A stretch of 64,000 nucleotides of DNA from Branchipolynoe longqiensis (GCA_030323885.1 CM059203.1:2108001-2172000); one strand, 5' to 3'. Counted from the first letter of the stretch, positions 31,226-41,985 are shown. Numbers and translations: made by a program. The notes: generated from the sequence alone by a model not told the origin.

Positions 31226-31721
31226 NNNNNNNNNNNNNNNNNNNNNNNNNNNNNNNNNNNNNNNNNNNNNNNNNNNNNNNNNNNNNNNNNNNNNNNNNNN
31301 NNNNNNNNNNNNNNNNNNNNNNNNNNNNNNNNNNNNNNNNNNNNNNNNNNNNNNNNNNNNNNNNNNNNNNNNNNNNNNNNNNNNNNNNNNNNNNNNNNNN
31401 NNNNNNNNNNNNNNNNNNNNNNNNNNNNNNNNNNNNNNNNNNNNNNNNNNNNNNNNNNNNNNNNNNNNNNNNNNNNNNNNNNNNNNNNNNNNNNNNNNNN
31501 NNNNNNNNNNNNNNNNNNNNNNNNNNNNNNNNNNNNNNNNNNNNNNNNNNNNNNNNNNNNNNNNNNNNNNNNNNNNNNNNNNNNNNNNNNNNNNNNNNNN
31601 NNNNNNNNNNNNNNNNNNNNNNNNNNNNNNNNNNNNNNNNNNNNNNNNNNNNNNNNNNNNNNNNNNNNNNNNNNNNNNNNNNNNNNNNNNNNNNNNNNNN
31701 NNNNNNNNNNNNNNNNNNNNN
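31226..31721. other. Assembly gap (496 N)
   Basis: Run of N. Frames that cross it are not real. Confidence 0.99.
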
Positions 31722-32213
31722 TTTAACGATCACCATACTATCTGTTTATGCATTTGCTCAGGATAAACTGATTTGTTTTTTACATGGTGTTTCATAATCC
31801 CAATAGAATACATATTGATCTGAGGCAAATGTCCTTGTGTTTTCAGTGTAACTGTTTCTGTGCTGTTTTGTGTCATTCGTTCCTATGGACAAAAAAAGAA
31901 AGAGTTATCACCTTTTGAGACAGGCTCATATATGTTTGGATGTGTGTGAAACCTGGGAAGATACGTTGATGTGCACACTGGCATCCGGGATGATATCGGT
32001 TTCAGGCACACAAAAAAAGCGGAAATCAAGCCGAGATTATTATCCCGACGGCAAATTTCCGTTTGCACCTTTATAAAGAAAGCCCGCAGTCTGTGACAAA
32101 CCCCGGAAATCCGCCTAAAAACGGAAAAATATCATCCTTATGGCATGCTGGTCAAATACCTCATAAAGGCTATATTTTTCATCTATTACATAATGAGAAG
32201 ACAATACAAATTA
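31722..32213. other. Unassigned spacer
   Basis: No repeat family of the window is found. A frame at 31870-32076 (68 codons, Lys/Arg-rich) shows no domain or splice context, and I do not call it a gene. Confidence 0.3.
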
Positions 32214-32550
32214 GTTGGAGCGGGATGGAGCTCAGGCGGTAGCGTGTCCACCTGTGAAGGTGTGGGTCATCCGATCGATCCTGCTCAGTGGACACATTTG
32301 CAGTTTGTGCTATTTTCCGTTCCAACCAGTGGTCCATGACTGGTTCATCAAGGGCTGTGTTATGTGCTGTCCTCTATGTGGGAAAGTGCATATAAAGGAC
32401 CCCTTGCTGCTTATTGGTTAGAGTAGCCTATGTGGCGGCAGCACGTTTCATCCAAAGAAATATGTCAGAATGACCATATGTTTGACGTCCAAAAGCCGAT
32501 GATGAAAATCAATGTGCTCTAGACATGCCGTTAAATAAAACAAGCTTGTA
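32214..32550 (+). mobile_element. SINE-D, molluscan-type tRNA SINE
   Basis: Head GGATGGAGCTCAGGCGGTAG (A-box) and ATCCGATCGATCC (B-box). The body has CGTTCCAACCAGTGGTCCAT, GTGCATATAAAGGACCCCTT, CAGAATGACCATATGTTTGA and AGCCGATGATGAAAATCAAT, with the end GCCGTTAAATAAAACAAGC. From memory this body is widespread in gastropod and bivalve genomes, which supports the host assignment. A reverse copy is at 49786. Confidence 0.8.
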
Positions 32551-32667
32551 TACAAATTAGTTTGGTTGAGCGATTCTGGCTGGACCCTCATTAAAAGGCC
32601 CATCCGTTTATTAAGTAACAAAATCTGCGCAAGCGAGGGAGAATATTAGCAGAGCACGGGCGCACGT

Positions 32668-33205
32668 GACCTCCGCTGAGTGGTTAGCCCCCTGGGTTGA
32701 GAGCATGTGACCTCTGCTGAGCCGTCCCCCCCCCGGTATTGAGAGCATGTGACCTCCGCTGAACCCTTAGCCCCCCGTGTTGAGAGCACGTGACCTCCTC
32801 TGAGCTGTTAGCCCCCCGTATTGAGAGCACGTGACCTCTGCTGAACCGTTAGCCCCCCATGTTGAGAGCATGTGACCTCATCTGAGTTGTTAGCCCCCCG
32901 TGTTGAGAGCATGTGACCTCCGCTGAGCCGTTAGCCACCCGTGTTGAGAGCATCTGACTTCCACTGAGCCATTAGCCCCCTGTGTTGAGAGCATGTGACC
33001 TCCGCTGAGCTGTTAGCACCCCGTGTTGAGAGCATCTGACCTCCACTGAGCCATTAGCCCCCTGTGTTGAGAGCATGTGACCTCTGCTGAGCCGTTAGCC
33101 TCCCGGGTTGAGAGCATGTGACCTCCACTGAGCCGTTAGCCGACGTGTTGAGAGAATGTGACCTCCGCTGAGCCATGAGCCCCCCCCCCCCCCCCCCCCC
33201 CGTGT
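32668..33205. repeat. 40-41-bp minisatellite, about 13 copies
   Basis: The unit contains GTTGAGAGCATGTGACCTCC and GCTGAGCCGTTAGCCCCCCG. Copies differ by C/T changes and by length of the C run; the last has a long C run (33180-33201). Confidence 0.94.
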
Positions 33206-33941
33206 TGAGAGCAGTGAGCTGGTGCCCAAGGCGCTCCAGCCCAGTAGTACGAGCAATTAACAAAGCGAGGTCTGCAAAATATAAGAACTGCTCCTCCCAT
33301 AGGCCACAGCATTCTGCCCGCTGGTTCCACAAGTAGACATATATAATAATAATAATAATACATCGACATATATTTGATCAACAATTCCCATCTCATGATT
33401 AGTTAAACCACATAGATTGATGGCCAAACTGGTCCAGTGTCTTACTAACAACCCCACACCAACAGCATAATTCATGAACTCACATAAATAACTACACTAG
33501 AGTAACACTAGAATATTTCTAACCAACTGACATTTATATACCGCTTGCCTAACTCCAACTGAACAGACCCCTACATTAAAACTTATTACAACTTCACCGA
33601 ATGAATACAAAAGATAACGTTCGCTTACATTCTAAATACCATGTAAATAGTCACTTTGATCAGAGAAATATTGATCTAGTCATATGACACTACTATTGCC
33701 ATATTGCTACGGAACTTATGAGTTACAGAATTTCATTGTGTTACATGCTGCAAATTGTGTATTCAACAGTTATTGTATACCTTATTCTATATACCTTTTT
33801 TTGTGTAAATAATCCTGAATTGAAAAATGGCTGGAAGACCAGTGCTTCGGCACGGACAAAAGACTTATTCAGCAGAATAAGCATATTTACAACAAAAAAT
33901 AAGAGAAGAGTTCATAATAAATCAGGTGGTAGTAACAAGTA
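33206..33941. other. Unassigned AT-rich spacer
   Basis: No gene is supported; there is an (AAT)n run at 33342-33360. The 94-codon frame at 33718 shows no domain and runs into the MITE-P2 end. Confidence 0.3.
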
Positions 33942-34281
33942 CAGTAAAACCTCTCTAAAACGACCGACCATGGGACCGACTTTAAATGGTATACTACAGT
34001 AAAACCTCTCTAAAACGACCGACCATGGGACCGACTTTAAATGGTCTACTACAGTAAAACCTCTCTAAAACGACCGACCATGGGACCGACTTTAAATGGT
34101 CTACTACAGTAAAACCTCTCTAAATCGACCGGCCAGGCGACCGACTTGGTCCATTTATGCAGGTGATCGGTTATGGGATTTTTTAAAATATTGTTACAAT
34201 GATATTGTATGGGCGATCATTTGGGACCGAAATAAAGCGATCAATATAGGGGAGTTGTCGGTCTGTGGAGGTGGTCGGTTA

Positions 34282-34995
34282 AGGCTCTGTCACACCTCAC
34301 CGGATTGGGGAAATGGAAAGAAGCCAAACAAAGTCCGGTTGTTGTTGAAGATTTATACTGGCTATCATGGATAAGCCTGAATAGGCTTGTTTTCACCATT
34401 AGACAGTTTGTCGATAGAAAGCCCGAACCTACACTTTTACCGACCCAAGGGATTTTTAACCTCCCACACCACATAGACATGGTATGAGAGCAACTGGCCT
34501 TTGATGACGCTGTAAGTTATACACAGCGGTGGAAATCCAAATTGGTAGAGCTGGGGGCACGGGGAATCAAACCACTGACCTTCAGATTAGGAGTCCGACC
34601 TAGAAAAAAGTCAGACACTCTAACCACTCTGCCACAGAGAACACCGGTGGAATACGTCAATGTCCGGTTTCTATACGGTCAGGATTCAGCGTTTCCATTC
34701 TGTGTCTGGTGGTGTCGGGCGTCTATGGTGGCAAGTTTTGAACATGGACAAAACTTGGAATGGATGCCGTTGGATTGACGTCTATGCGTCTTGTCCAGTT
34801 TGAGTTTGTTTAGTCCGCTTACCTTCCGTTGGCTATCCATTCATGTCCATTTAATGTTTGTTCGTCTGGCAGCCCTTGACCCGATATCGCAACATTTCCA
34901 CACATTTTGATACATTTTGATACTTATCCCGCCCAAACACCACCGGACTAGAAAGTTCTGTCCGTTGCTCAATCCGGCATAGTGTGACAGGCACT
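34282..34995 (+). mobile_element. MITE-1 copy nested in MITE-P2
   Basis: TTA flanks both sides (34279-34281 and 34996-34998), and deleting the insert restores the pogo-like end. Ends are AGGCTCTGTCACACCTCACC and the complement of AGTGCCTGTCACAC; the centre is near 34734-34757. It carries a SINE-B. Confidence 0.88.
34333..34645 (-). mobile_element. SINE-B, full length, nested in MITE-1
   Basis: The tail GTTGTTGAAGATTTATACTG is at the left. At the right is the head, on the minus strand CTCTGTGGCAGAGTGGTTAG (A-box), an anticodon-arm-like CAGACTTTTTTCTAGGTCGG, and GGTCAGTGGTTTGATTCCCC (B-box). Full-length reference for the copies at 9872 and 48622. Confidence 0.85.
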
Positions 34996-35294
34996 TTACA
35001 TAGGTTTTACTGTACTATTAAGTTGCAGAGGTCAATGAGTGTGCCACAGTGTGGGTGGTCTGTCTGTTGAGGTGGTAACAAATAGTATCTAACCAGGTTA
35101 GGGCCAACAAACACAATGGGAACAAGAACCACAATAAACAAAAGTACTGAGAAAAAAACCTCACAATGAAACACAACTTAATGTCTTTTTAATTCGAAAG
35201 CACACAATTGTTTTTGATTCGAACTCGAAGCAAGTATTAGTATTCTATGTTGTTATTTCTAATGTGTTTATCATCCCTAGGCAAACTATTTTGG

Positions 35295-35608
35295 TTGATT
35301 CATTGGGGTTTAAGTTCTGGCAATATCCAAGGTCCAGCGAGGACTATCAGAAATTGGCTTATGACAGTGCAGACTTATGGATTTATAGTGTTGCCCCATT
35401 GGGGTACAGTGCCAAAAGCACCATGATTCAATATCATACTCACTCACTGAACCAACCAGTCAATTCCCTATCCTAGTAATGCTCAGAGCCAGGCAAGGTA
35501 GCGACAATTATCAGTGTTGGAAGTATTTCTTTTAACTCAGCAAGGGATTAATACCGCAACCTCCCAGGCGGGATGTGGGTGCTTTACCCGGTCAGCCATC
35601 CCGTCCGG
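35295..35608 (-). mobile_element. SINE-A, old and diverged
   Basis: GGGGTTTAAGTTCTGGCAAT to GGTCAGCCATCCCGTCC, with many substitutions compared with the copy beside it. Confidence 0.7.
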
Positions 35609-35950
35609 TTTGATTGATTGGTTTTGGGAGTAATACGTCCTGGCAACATCCAAGATCATATCAGTTGAGGTTCGGACTTATGACACTGCACACTCGTATT
35701 GAATTTATAATGTTTTATAGCCCTACTGGAAGACCAGGACACTGGCACCAAGACCTGATATCCCACTCAGTCGCATTATCCTGACACTGAGCCAACCAGT
35801 CCTTGCCCTATCCTAATAATGCCGAGTGCCAGGCTAGGAAGCGACAATATCAATTTTGTAAGTCATTGCTTTGACTCGACTGGGAATCGGAACACCCGAT
35901 CTTCCCGCATGGAAAGCCTGCGCTCTACCGATTCGGCTACCGCGTCCGGT
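35609..35950 (-). mobile_element. SINE-A, full length
   Basis: Tail GGTTTTGGGAGTAATACGTC, body, head CGATTCGGCTACCGCGTCCG. It lies in direct tandem with the older copy. Confidence 0.84.
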
Positions 35951-36184
35951 TTGAATATGTATAAACTGGTTCATAGGATATGATCTCAGACAACAATGCG
36001 CACTATCTCTGACCTTTGACCTTTGACCTCTGACCTCTGACCTCAGGTTGGTGGTTGACCTTCATTTGAATGCCTCGTCTTCTTGTCATGCCTGGCCTTA
36101 ACTACACTGACATCCGCCAACGTGCTTGCAGACAACAAGGGACACATGCGCACTGACCCAGACCAGCCAGAATTTGTTGTTGTG
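35951..36184. other. Spacer with TGACCTCTGACC repeat
   Basis: CTGACCTTTGACCTTTGACC and CTCTGACCTCTGACCTCAGG (36009-36049) form repeated TGACCT half-sites like nuclear-receptor DR1 elements, possibly by chance in a microsatellite. Confidence 0.35.
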
Positions 36185-36408
36185 TTATACATTAGTTGTT
36201 TAAGCAGGGGAAATTTCAATCATGGACGATTGGTCTTCCTCATTCCACTGCTCCTTGCCCTATCCTAATAATGCTGAGCGCCTGGCTAGGAAGCGACAAG
36301 TATAAATTTTTAAGTCATTGGTTTGACTCGACCAGGATTCGAACCTACGATCCTCCGATCTACCAATCTGAAAGATGGATGCTCTAACTCATTCGGCCAT
36401 CCCGTCTG
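36185..36408 (-). mobile_element. SINE-A2, full length
   Basis: Left end TTAAGCAGGGGAAATTTCAA, CTTCCTCATTCCACTGCTCC, then the shared head AACTCATTCGGCCATCCCGT at the right. Confidence 0.85.
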
Positions 36409-36484
36409 AATTGCTGAATGAGTTTACAATCCTGTTTCTATGATTGTGTTAAATAAGGTTTTTCAAATATATTTGTACTGGGTG

Positions 36485-37205
36485 TGGTGGCCAAATCCAT
36501 AAGAACACTGCCTGGCTTCCTCTGTGGAAGGTCGAGGGTTCAAATCCTGCCAAATCAAATCAATGACTTAAAAATGTATACTTGTCGCTACCTAGCCCCG
36601 TGTTTGGTATTACAGTATACCCCCGTTAAACCAAACTTGAAGGGACCCTAGAAATTTGTTTGCATTAACCGATCATTGGTTTAACCAAGCTTTGGCTTTG
36701 ACTTTGACTTTGAGTAAGCTTGTATTGCACATGTAATATACAATGTATGTGGACAGTTTGATTACTGTTTTTTATCTACATACAGTATAATCCCATTAAA
36801 TCAAGCTCAGTGATACCAAACGATTGGTTAACCCAAACAAATTTCTAGGGGCCCTTCAAAATATTACCATTTATCATATCAAAAGTCGATGGGGTCTCAG
36901 ATGACCTTATAAGCAAATGAAAGTTTGGTTTAACCATACCGGAAGTGGCCTGAGGTCCGACAATTTTGTTTGGATTAACCGATAATTTGGATTAACCAAC
37001 TTTGGTTTAACCAACTTTTTTATATGATAAATGGCAGTATTTTGCAGGGCCGCCAAAAAAAGTTCGGATTATCCGATCATTTGGTTTAACCGAGCTTGGT
37101 TTAAGGGGGTTATACTGTACTAGGATAGAGCAAGGAGCAGTGGAATGAGGAAGACCAATTGTTCACGATTGAAATTTGTCCTCCTTAATCAATAAATGTA
37201 TTTAT
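36485..37205 (+). mobile_element. SINE-A2 split by MITE-P1
   Basis: The head GTGGTGGCCAAATCCATAAG, B-box-like GGGTTCAAATCC and body stop at GTTTGGTAT. After the insert TACTAGGATAGAGCAAGGAG and GCAGTGGAATGAGG complete the SINE. Confidence 0.82.
36613..37117. mobile_element. MITE-P1 (pogo-like) nested in SINE-A2
   Basis: Ends are CAGTATACCCCCGTTAAACC and the complement TTTAAGGGGGTTATACTG, with TA on each side (36611-36612 and 37118-37119). An internal second left end starts at 36784 (CAGTATAATCCCATTAAATC), so the left 170 bases are a tandem partial copy. It has no transposase. Confidence 0.85.
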
Positions 37206-37274
37206 TTTAATCACTAAAAAAAACCTGCAGAACTGAACACTGACCGATACTGATCTGTTGAATTATGGGATTGA

Positions 37275-37400
37275 CAGTTGAAGTTTATTGGGGTTTTATG
37301 GCAAAACAACATCTAAGGTTACATATCAGGATGGGTACCGACTTGTCAGAGTATGCATTAATGGCGACTTTATAGTGCTGCCTCACTGGGGTACCATACT
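37275..37400 (-). mobile_element. SINE-A tail fragment
   Basis: GGTTTTATGGCAAAACAACA, CATATCAGGATGGGTACCGA, CTTTATAGTGCTGCCTCACT. The rest is missing. Confidence 0.75.
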
Positions 37401-37433
37401 GGAAACCAATGGCTGAGACTGCGATGAGTATAT

Positions 37434-38575
37434 TTTCAGTCAGTCAGACAATCAGTCAATCAGACTGTCAGTCAGTCAGTGAATCAGACAGTTAGCCAAT
37501 CAATCAGTCAGTCACTCAGTCAGTGAGTCAGTCAGTTAGCTAGTCAATCAGTCAGTCAGTCAGTTAGGTAGTCAATCAGTCAGTCAATCAGTCAGACAGA
37601 CAGTCAGTCAATCAATCAGACAGTCAGTCAGTCAGTCAATCAGTAAGTGAGTCAGACAGTCAGGTAATCAATCAGACAGACAGTCAGTCAATCAGTCAGT
37701 CAGTCAGACAGACAGACAGACAGACAGTCAGTCAGTGAGTCCATCAATCAGTGAGTCCATCAATCAAACATTCAGGCAGTCAGGCAGACAGTCAGTCAGT
37801 CAATCAGTCAGTCAGACAGTCAGACAGACAGTCCTTCAATCAGACAGTCAGTCAGACAGCCAGACAGACAGTCAGAAGTCAATTCGTCAGTCAGACAGAC
37901 GGTTAGACAGTCAGACAGACAGTCAGTCAGTCCATCAATCAGACAGTCAGACAGACAGACAGACAGTCAGACAGACATTCAGACATACAGTCAGTCAGTC
38001 AGAGAGACAGTCAGTCAGTCCATCAGTCAGACAGTCCATCAATCAGACAGTCCATCAATCAGACAGTCCATCAATCAGACCGATAGTCAGTCAGTCAGTC
38101 CATCAGTCAGTCCATCAACCAGTCAGACAGTCAGTCAGTCAGACAGACAGTCAGTCAGTTTATCAATCAGACAGTCAGTCAGTCAATCAGCCAGTCAGCC
38201 AAACAGTCAGACACACAGTCAGTCAGACAGACAGATATACAGTCAGTCAGTCAATCAGTCAGTCAGACAGACAGTCAGTCAGACAGACACTCAGACATAC
38301 AGTCAGTCAGTCAGTCAGACAGACAGTCAGTCAATCCATCAATCAGACAGGCCATCAATCACATAGACAGTCAGTCAGTCCATCAGTCAGTCAGTCCATC
38401 AATCAGTCAGACAGACAGTCAATCAGTCAGACAGTCCATCAATCAGTCAGTCAGACAGTCCATCAATCAGACAGACAGTCAGTCAGTCAATCAGTCAGAC
38501 AGACAGTCAGTCACTCAGTTAGACAGTCAGACAGACATTCAGTCTGTCAGTCAGTCAGTCAGAAAGAAAGTCAGT
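37434..38575. repeat. (CAGT/CAGA)n tetranucleotide array
   Basis: CAGTCAGT, CAGACAGA and CATCAATC units repeat for 1.1 kb. A 317-codon Ser/Gln-rich plus frame is open only because the repeat lacks stops. Confidence 0.95.
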
Positions 38576-38783
38576 CACCGCAGTGCAAATCGGGGGCGAC
38601 TCAGTCGGGCTTAGTCGGCGCTGTTAGAGCAGGACATAATGCCCGACTGCGCAGTGTGCAGCTGCCTGATAAGCGCGATAACATCTAACCCCGGCCACCA
38701 ACCGGTAACCAGCAGTGTGCAACACAAGCATATATGACAATGGCACACCGCACTCCCGGAACCAGCGATGAGAATTGGATTCA
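38576..38783. other. Unassigned short spacer
   Basis: It is GC-rich (CGACTCAGTCGGGCTTAGTC, CCGGCCACCAACCGGTAACC). No gene is recognised. Confidence 0.3.
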
Positions 38784-38796
38784 TGAAGAAATAACT

Positions 38797-39091
38797 GTTT
38801 TTGTTTGTTTGTTTGTTGTTGTTTTACATCCTAGCAACATCTAAGGTAATATCAGGACGGTCAGTGCGCACTCATGGCGATTGTATAGTGCTGCCCCACT
38901 GGGAAATCAGGCCCCTGGCACCATGATCCGATATCCCACTCAGTCACATTATCCTGACACCGAGCTAACCAGTCCTTGACCTATCCTAATAATGCCGAGC
39001 ACCAGGCTAGGAAGCGACGAGTATCAATTTTTAAGTCATTGGTTTGATCGACGTGAGGCCTGTGCTCTACCGATTCGGCTACCACGCCCGG
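38797..39091 (-). mobile_element. SINE-A, B-box region deleted, 13-bp target duplication
   Basis: It is flanked by TGAAGAAATAACT (38784-38796 and 39092-39104). Tail and body are complete, but TTTGATCGACGTGAGGCCTG lacks the B-box stretch, so it is probably transcriptionally dead. Confidence 0.9.
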
Positions 39092-39111
39092 TGAAGAAAT
39101 AACTCACGGAC

Positions 39112-39590
39112 CACACGGGATGGCCGAATGAGTTGAGCGTCAGTCTCCCATTTTGGTAGATCGTGGGATTTTAAGCTATAGGTTTGAACCATGGCCGAGT
39201 CAAACCAATGACGTAAAGATTCATATGTGTTGCTTCCCAGCCAGGCGCTCAGCATTATTAGGATAGGGCAAGGACTGGTTGGAACAATGACCTTGTCAAA
39301 GCAATGACTTATAAAATTGATACTTGCTGCTTCCTAGCCAGGCGCTCGGCATTATTAGGATAGGGCAAGCACTGGTTGGAACAATGACCTTGTCAAAGCA
39401 ATGACTTATAAAATTGATACTTGCTGCTTCCTAGCCAGGCGCTCGGCATTATTAGGATAGGGCAAGCACTGGTTGGAACAATGACCTTGTCAAAGCAATG
39501 ACTTATAAAATTGATACTTGCTGCTTTCTAACCAGCTGCTCGGCATTATTAGGATAGGGCAAGGACTGGTTGGCTCAGTGTCAGGATAAT
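39112..39590 (+). mobile_element. SINE-A with an internal 97-bp segment in tandem
   Basis: The head GGGATGGCCGAATGAGTTGA and a first body segment are followed by three copies of exactly 97 bp starting at 39281, 39378 and 39475 (GGAACAATGACCTTGTCAAA). The normal GGTTGGCTCAGTGTCAGGAT and a break at 39590 follow. The repeated piece spans the linker after the B-box to mid-body. Confidence 0.88.
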
Positions 39591-39592
39591 GG

Positions 39593-39865
39593 AACTTTAA
39601 ATTGTATTAGTAGTATTTCTTTATTATTGGATTTGTCTTTAATTATGACATTGCATTGCTCAAAACTGACAACAATGCATGACATATTTCCATTTTATCC
39701 TATATATTATGGCTTTAAATTGTATTAGTAGTATTTCTTTATTATTGGATTTGTCTTTAATTATGACATTGCATTGCTCAAAACTGACAACAATGCATGA
39801 CATATTTCCATTTTATCCTATATATTATGGCTTTAAATTGTATAAGTAGTATTTCTTTATTATTG
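39593..39865. repeat. 118-bp tandem repeat, 2.3 copies
   Basis: ATTGTATTAGTAGTATTTCT recurs at 39601, 39719 and 39837. The unit includes CATTGCATTGCTCAAAACTG. The same unit is at 43920-44625. Confidence 0.9.
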
Positions 39866-40160
39866 AACCAGACGGGATGACCGAATGAGTTGAGTGTCCG
39901 TCTCAGGTTTTGGGAGATCGGGGGATCTGAACACATGAGTTTGTGGGTTTGAGGGTTCGAACCCTGGTCAAGTCAAACCAATGACTTACAAATTGATACT
40001 TGTCCTCAGCATTAATAGGATAGGGCAGGGACTGGTTGGCTCAGTATGAGGATAATGGGACTGAGTGGGATATCAGGTCATGGTGCTGGTGGCCTGGTCT
40101 TCCAGTGGGGCAGCACTATAAAGTTGCCAGGAATATGCACTGTCACAAGTTGGTACACTG
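39866..40160 (+). mobile_element. SINE-A, 3' truncated, joined to an inverted SINE-A
   Basis: Head ACGGGATGACCGAATGAGTT and the long-linker form; it breaks at CACAAGTTGGTAC. A minus-strand SINE-A piece follows at 40161-40262 (ACTGAGCTAACCAGTCCTTG). Confidence 0.82.
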
Positions 40161-40262
40161 AGCTAACCAGTCCTTGCCCTATCCTATTAATGCCGAGCGC
40201 CAAGCTAGGAAGTGACAAGTATCAATTTTGTAAGTCATTGACTTGACTTGACCAGGAATTGA
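40161..40262 (-). mobile_element. SINE-A central fragment
   Basis: GCTAACCAGTCCTTGCCCTA to GACCAGGAATTGAACTC. Confidence 0.75.
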
Positions 40263-41362
40263 ACTCATGCATAGGGACAATTTCAATCACGAACAATTGG
40301 TCTTCGTCATCCCACTGCTTCTTGCTATATCCTAATAACGCCAAGGGCCAGGCTAGGTAGCGACGAGCATAGACTTGTAAGTCATTGCTTTAACCAAAGA
40401 CCCTATAATACTGTCGTGGGGGGGGGGGTGATGAAAATGAGAAATATTGTGCCTAGAGCGGGACTCAAACCCACATCTCTTTGCATTCCGGGCCAGTGTG
40501 CTAACCATTACACCACCTAGGCTCCCTGATATCAACACACTACCCACGCCTACCTGTCTATGTGGTTACTTGCCTGAGAGGTCAGTGCAGACCACTACAC
40601 TCGTCCCCCTGGAATTGTAAGTCTTTTAATGCTTACAATTACATACATACAGGCAATGCACTAACACATACATACACAGGGTAGGTTCAACAACCATACA
40701 GCGCAAAGCTTGTACAGGATCCTGATCACGGCAACCAGTGTCGTGGGGGGTGATGAAAATGGGAAATATTGCGCCTAGAGCGGGACTCGAACCCACATCT
40801 CTTTGCATTCCGGGCCAGTGTGCTAACCATTACACCACCTAGGCTCCCTGATATCAACACACTACCCATGCCTACCTGTCTATGCGGCTCCTTGCCTGAG
40901 AGGTCAGTGCAGACCACTACATGGCTCACTCACTAAGATGGCTCACTCTCTATCTCTCTCATGGTAATGTAAATTTCGCAGTGCCACCTTGTGGTGGGTT
41001 TGATCAGCCCGGCTGCTGGTTGGTGTTTCACATGTAAACACATACAATTATATAATACATGAGATAGGTAAGTATGAATACACATCAATATGAAATTGCT
41101 ATGAACAAATACACATCATCATCAGCATCAGCATCAGCATCGCCATCATCACACATCTTTCACATTCATATATACATTTATACATATAATACAGCACCTG
41201 TTTAACCAAGAGAAGAGCCAGCGCACCAAGTGGTGCATTTGATCAATTTGATTACACAGCACAGGCTGAGTGCGCCTTCTTAGTATTATAGGGTCTTTGC
41301 TTTAACTCGCCCAAGATTTAAATTCCACGACGGGATTCTGAACTCATTAGGCCACCCCGTCT
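40263..41362 (-). mobile_element. SINE-A2 split by a hAT-like element
   Basis: Left part GGACAATTTCAATCACGAAC to GTCATTGCTTTAAC; right part GCTTTAACTCGCCCAAGATT to TAGGCCACCCCGTCTGG. Together they make one SINE-A2. Confidence 0.8.
40395..41298. mobile_element. hAT-like non-autonomous element carrying a SINE-C dimer
   Basis: The TIR is CAAAGACCCTATAATACT, perfect for at least 17 bp, with its complement AGTATTATAGGGTCTTT at 41282-41298. Direct repeat GCTTTAAC flanks it (40387-40394 and 41299-41306; 7 or 8 bp depending on how the shared G is counted). This size and the CAAAG start suit hAT. The left half (about 40410-40920) is two SINE-C units at a 322-bp spacing. The right half has (CAG/CAT)CAT repeats near 41108-41150 and no transposase. 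Confidence 0.78.
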
Positions 41363-41655
41363 GGACTTTATGCAATGAATAAACTATATTTACAAATAAA
41401 TTAAGGCAAATTTAGATGTCTTGCGTGTTGTTGATCCATTGCCGGGTCCCTCTTTTCACGCCAACCATTGCCCCGGCCAGTGCCGGGGATATCCCGATTA
41501 CAATAATTAATTGAGCGTCTGTTGTCATGGTGCTAATGACGTCACTTTCCGGCATGTGTCACTTATGTCGTTGCAAGACAGAATTAGTGTGGACATGTTT
41601 TCTGTGACAACATGTCATTCTTTCGCTAGGGTTTAATTCGCTACGATAACATTTT
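41363..41655. other. Unassigned spacer
   Basis: No gene. It includes a small palindrome CCCCGGCCAGTGCCGGGG (41472-41489). Confidence 0.3.
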
Positions 41656-41659
41656 GTTT

Positions 41660-41985
41660 CGGTTTATTTCAGACTGTCGCGTGTAAATTCTCTATAAGAC
41701 CTTTTCCACAGAGCACGCTTCACACTGAGCTGCAGGCCACATTAATTCTTGCCCCTGCCATCAAAGGGAATAATGGTGGTGGAAATCCTTAATAAGGCAT
41801 TTTCCACAGAGCCTACTGCACGGTCAGCTGCTACTCACAACATTAGTTCTTCGACTGCCATCAGATGGCAGGTTGGTGGTGGAAATCCTCTATGGAACCT
41901 TTTCCACATGCTGCACAGTAAGCTGTTACCCTTAATATTAGTTCTTGCTACTGCTATCAGAGGGCGGGTTGGTGCTCAGTAAATT
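41660..41985 (+). repeat. 96-100-bp tandem repeat, about 3.3 copies
   Basis: CTGCCATCA(A/G)A(G/T)GG recurs at 41755, 41855 and 41951, with GGTGGTGGAAATCCT, CTTTTCCACA and ATTAGTTCTT between. Two diverged copies in reverse orientation are at 50100-50290. The MITE-3 end CATCGGACTATGCAACTTT follows at about 42003. Confidence 0.82.

Larger units (their letters stand above)
33942..35013. mobile_element. MITE-P2 with four tandem left ends, interrupted by MITE-1
   Basis: The left terminal unit of about 55 bp (CAGTAAAACCTCTCTAAAAC, GACCGACCATGGGACCGACT) occurs at 33942, 33997, 34051 and 34106. The element then continues to GAGGTGGTCGG (34280). After the MITE-1 insert it ends TAGGTTTTACTG at about 34999-35013. 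The order matches the uninterrupted copy at 54820-54993. Confidence 0.82.

Noticed and set aside
31051..31797. Long frames across 31.2-31.7 kb and 55.96-56.5 kb
   Set aside because: They are made of N.
31870..32076. 68-codon Lys-rich frame in otherwise unique DNA
   Set aside because: No domain, no conservation evidence and no splice context; kept as unassigned.
36009..36050. Nuclear-receptor DR1 elements (TGACCTTTGACC)
   Set aside because: Four or more adjacent copies look like a small tandem repeat; a regulatory role cannot be argued from sequence alone.
37434..38575. CRISPR-like array
   Set aside because: There are no spacers between repeats; it is a plain tetranucleotide array in a eukaryotic context. 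The 40-bp (32668) and 86-bp (1) arrays were rejected for the same reason.
37735..38688. 317-codon Ser/Gln/Val frame
   Set aside because: It is the translation of CAGT/CAGA tetranucleotides; it exists because the repeat contains no stops.
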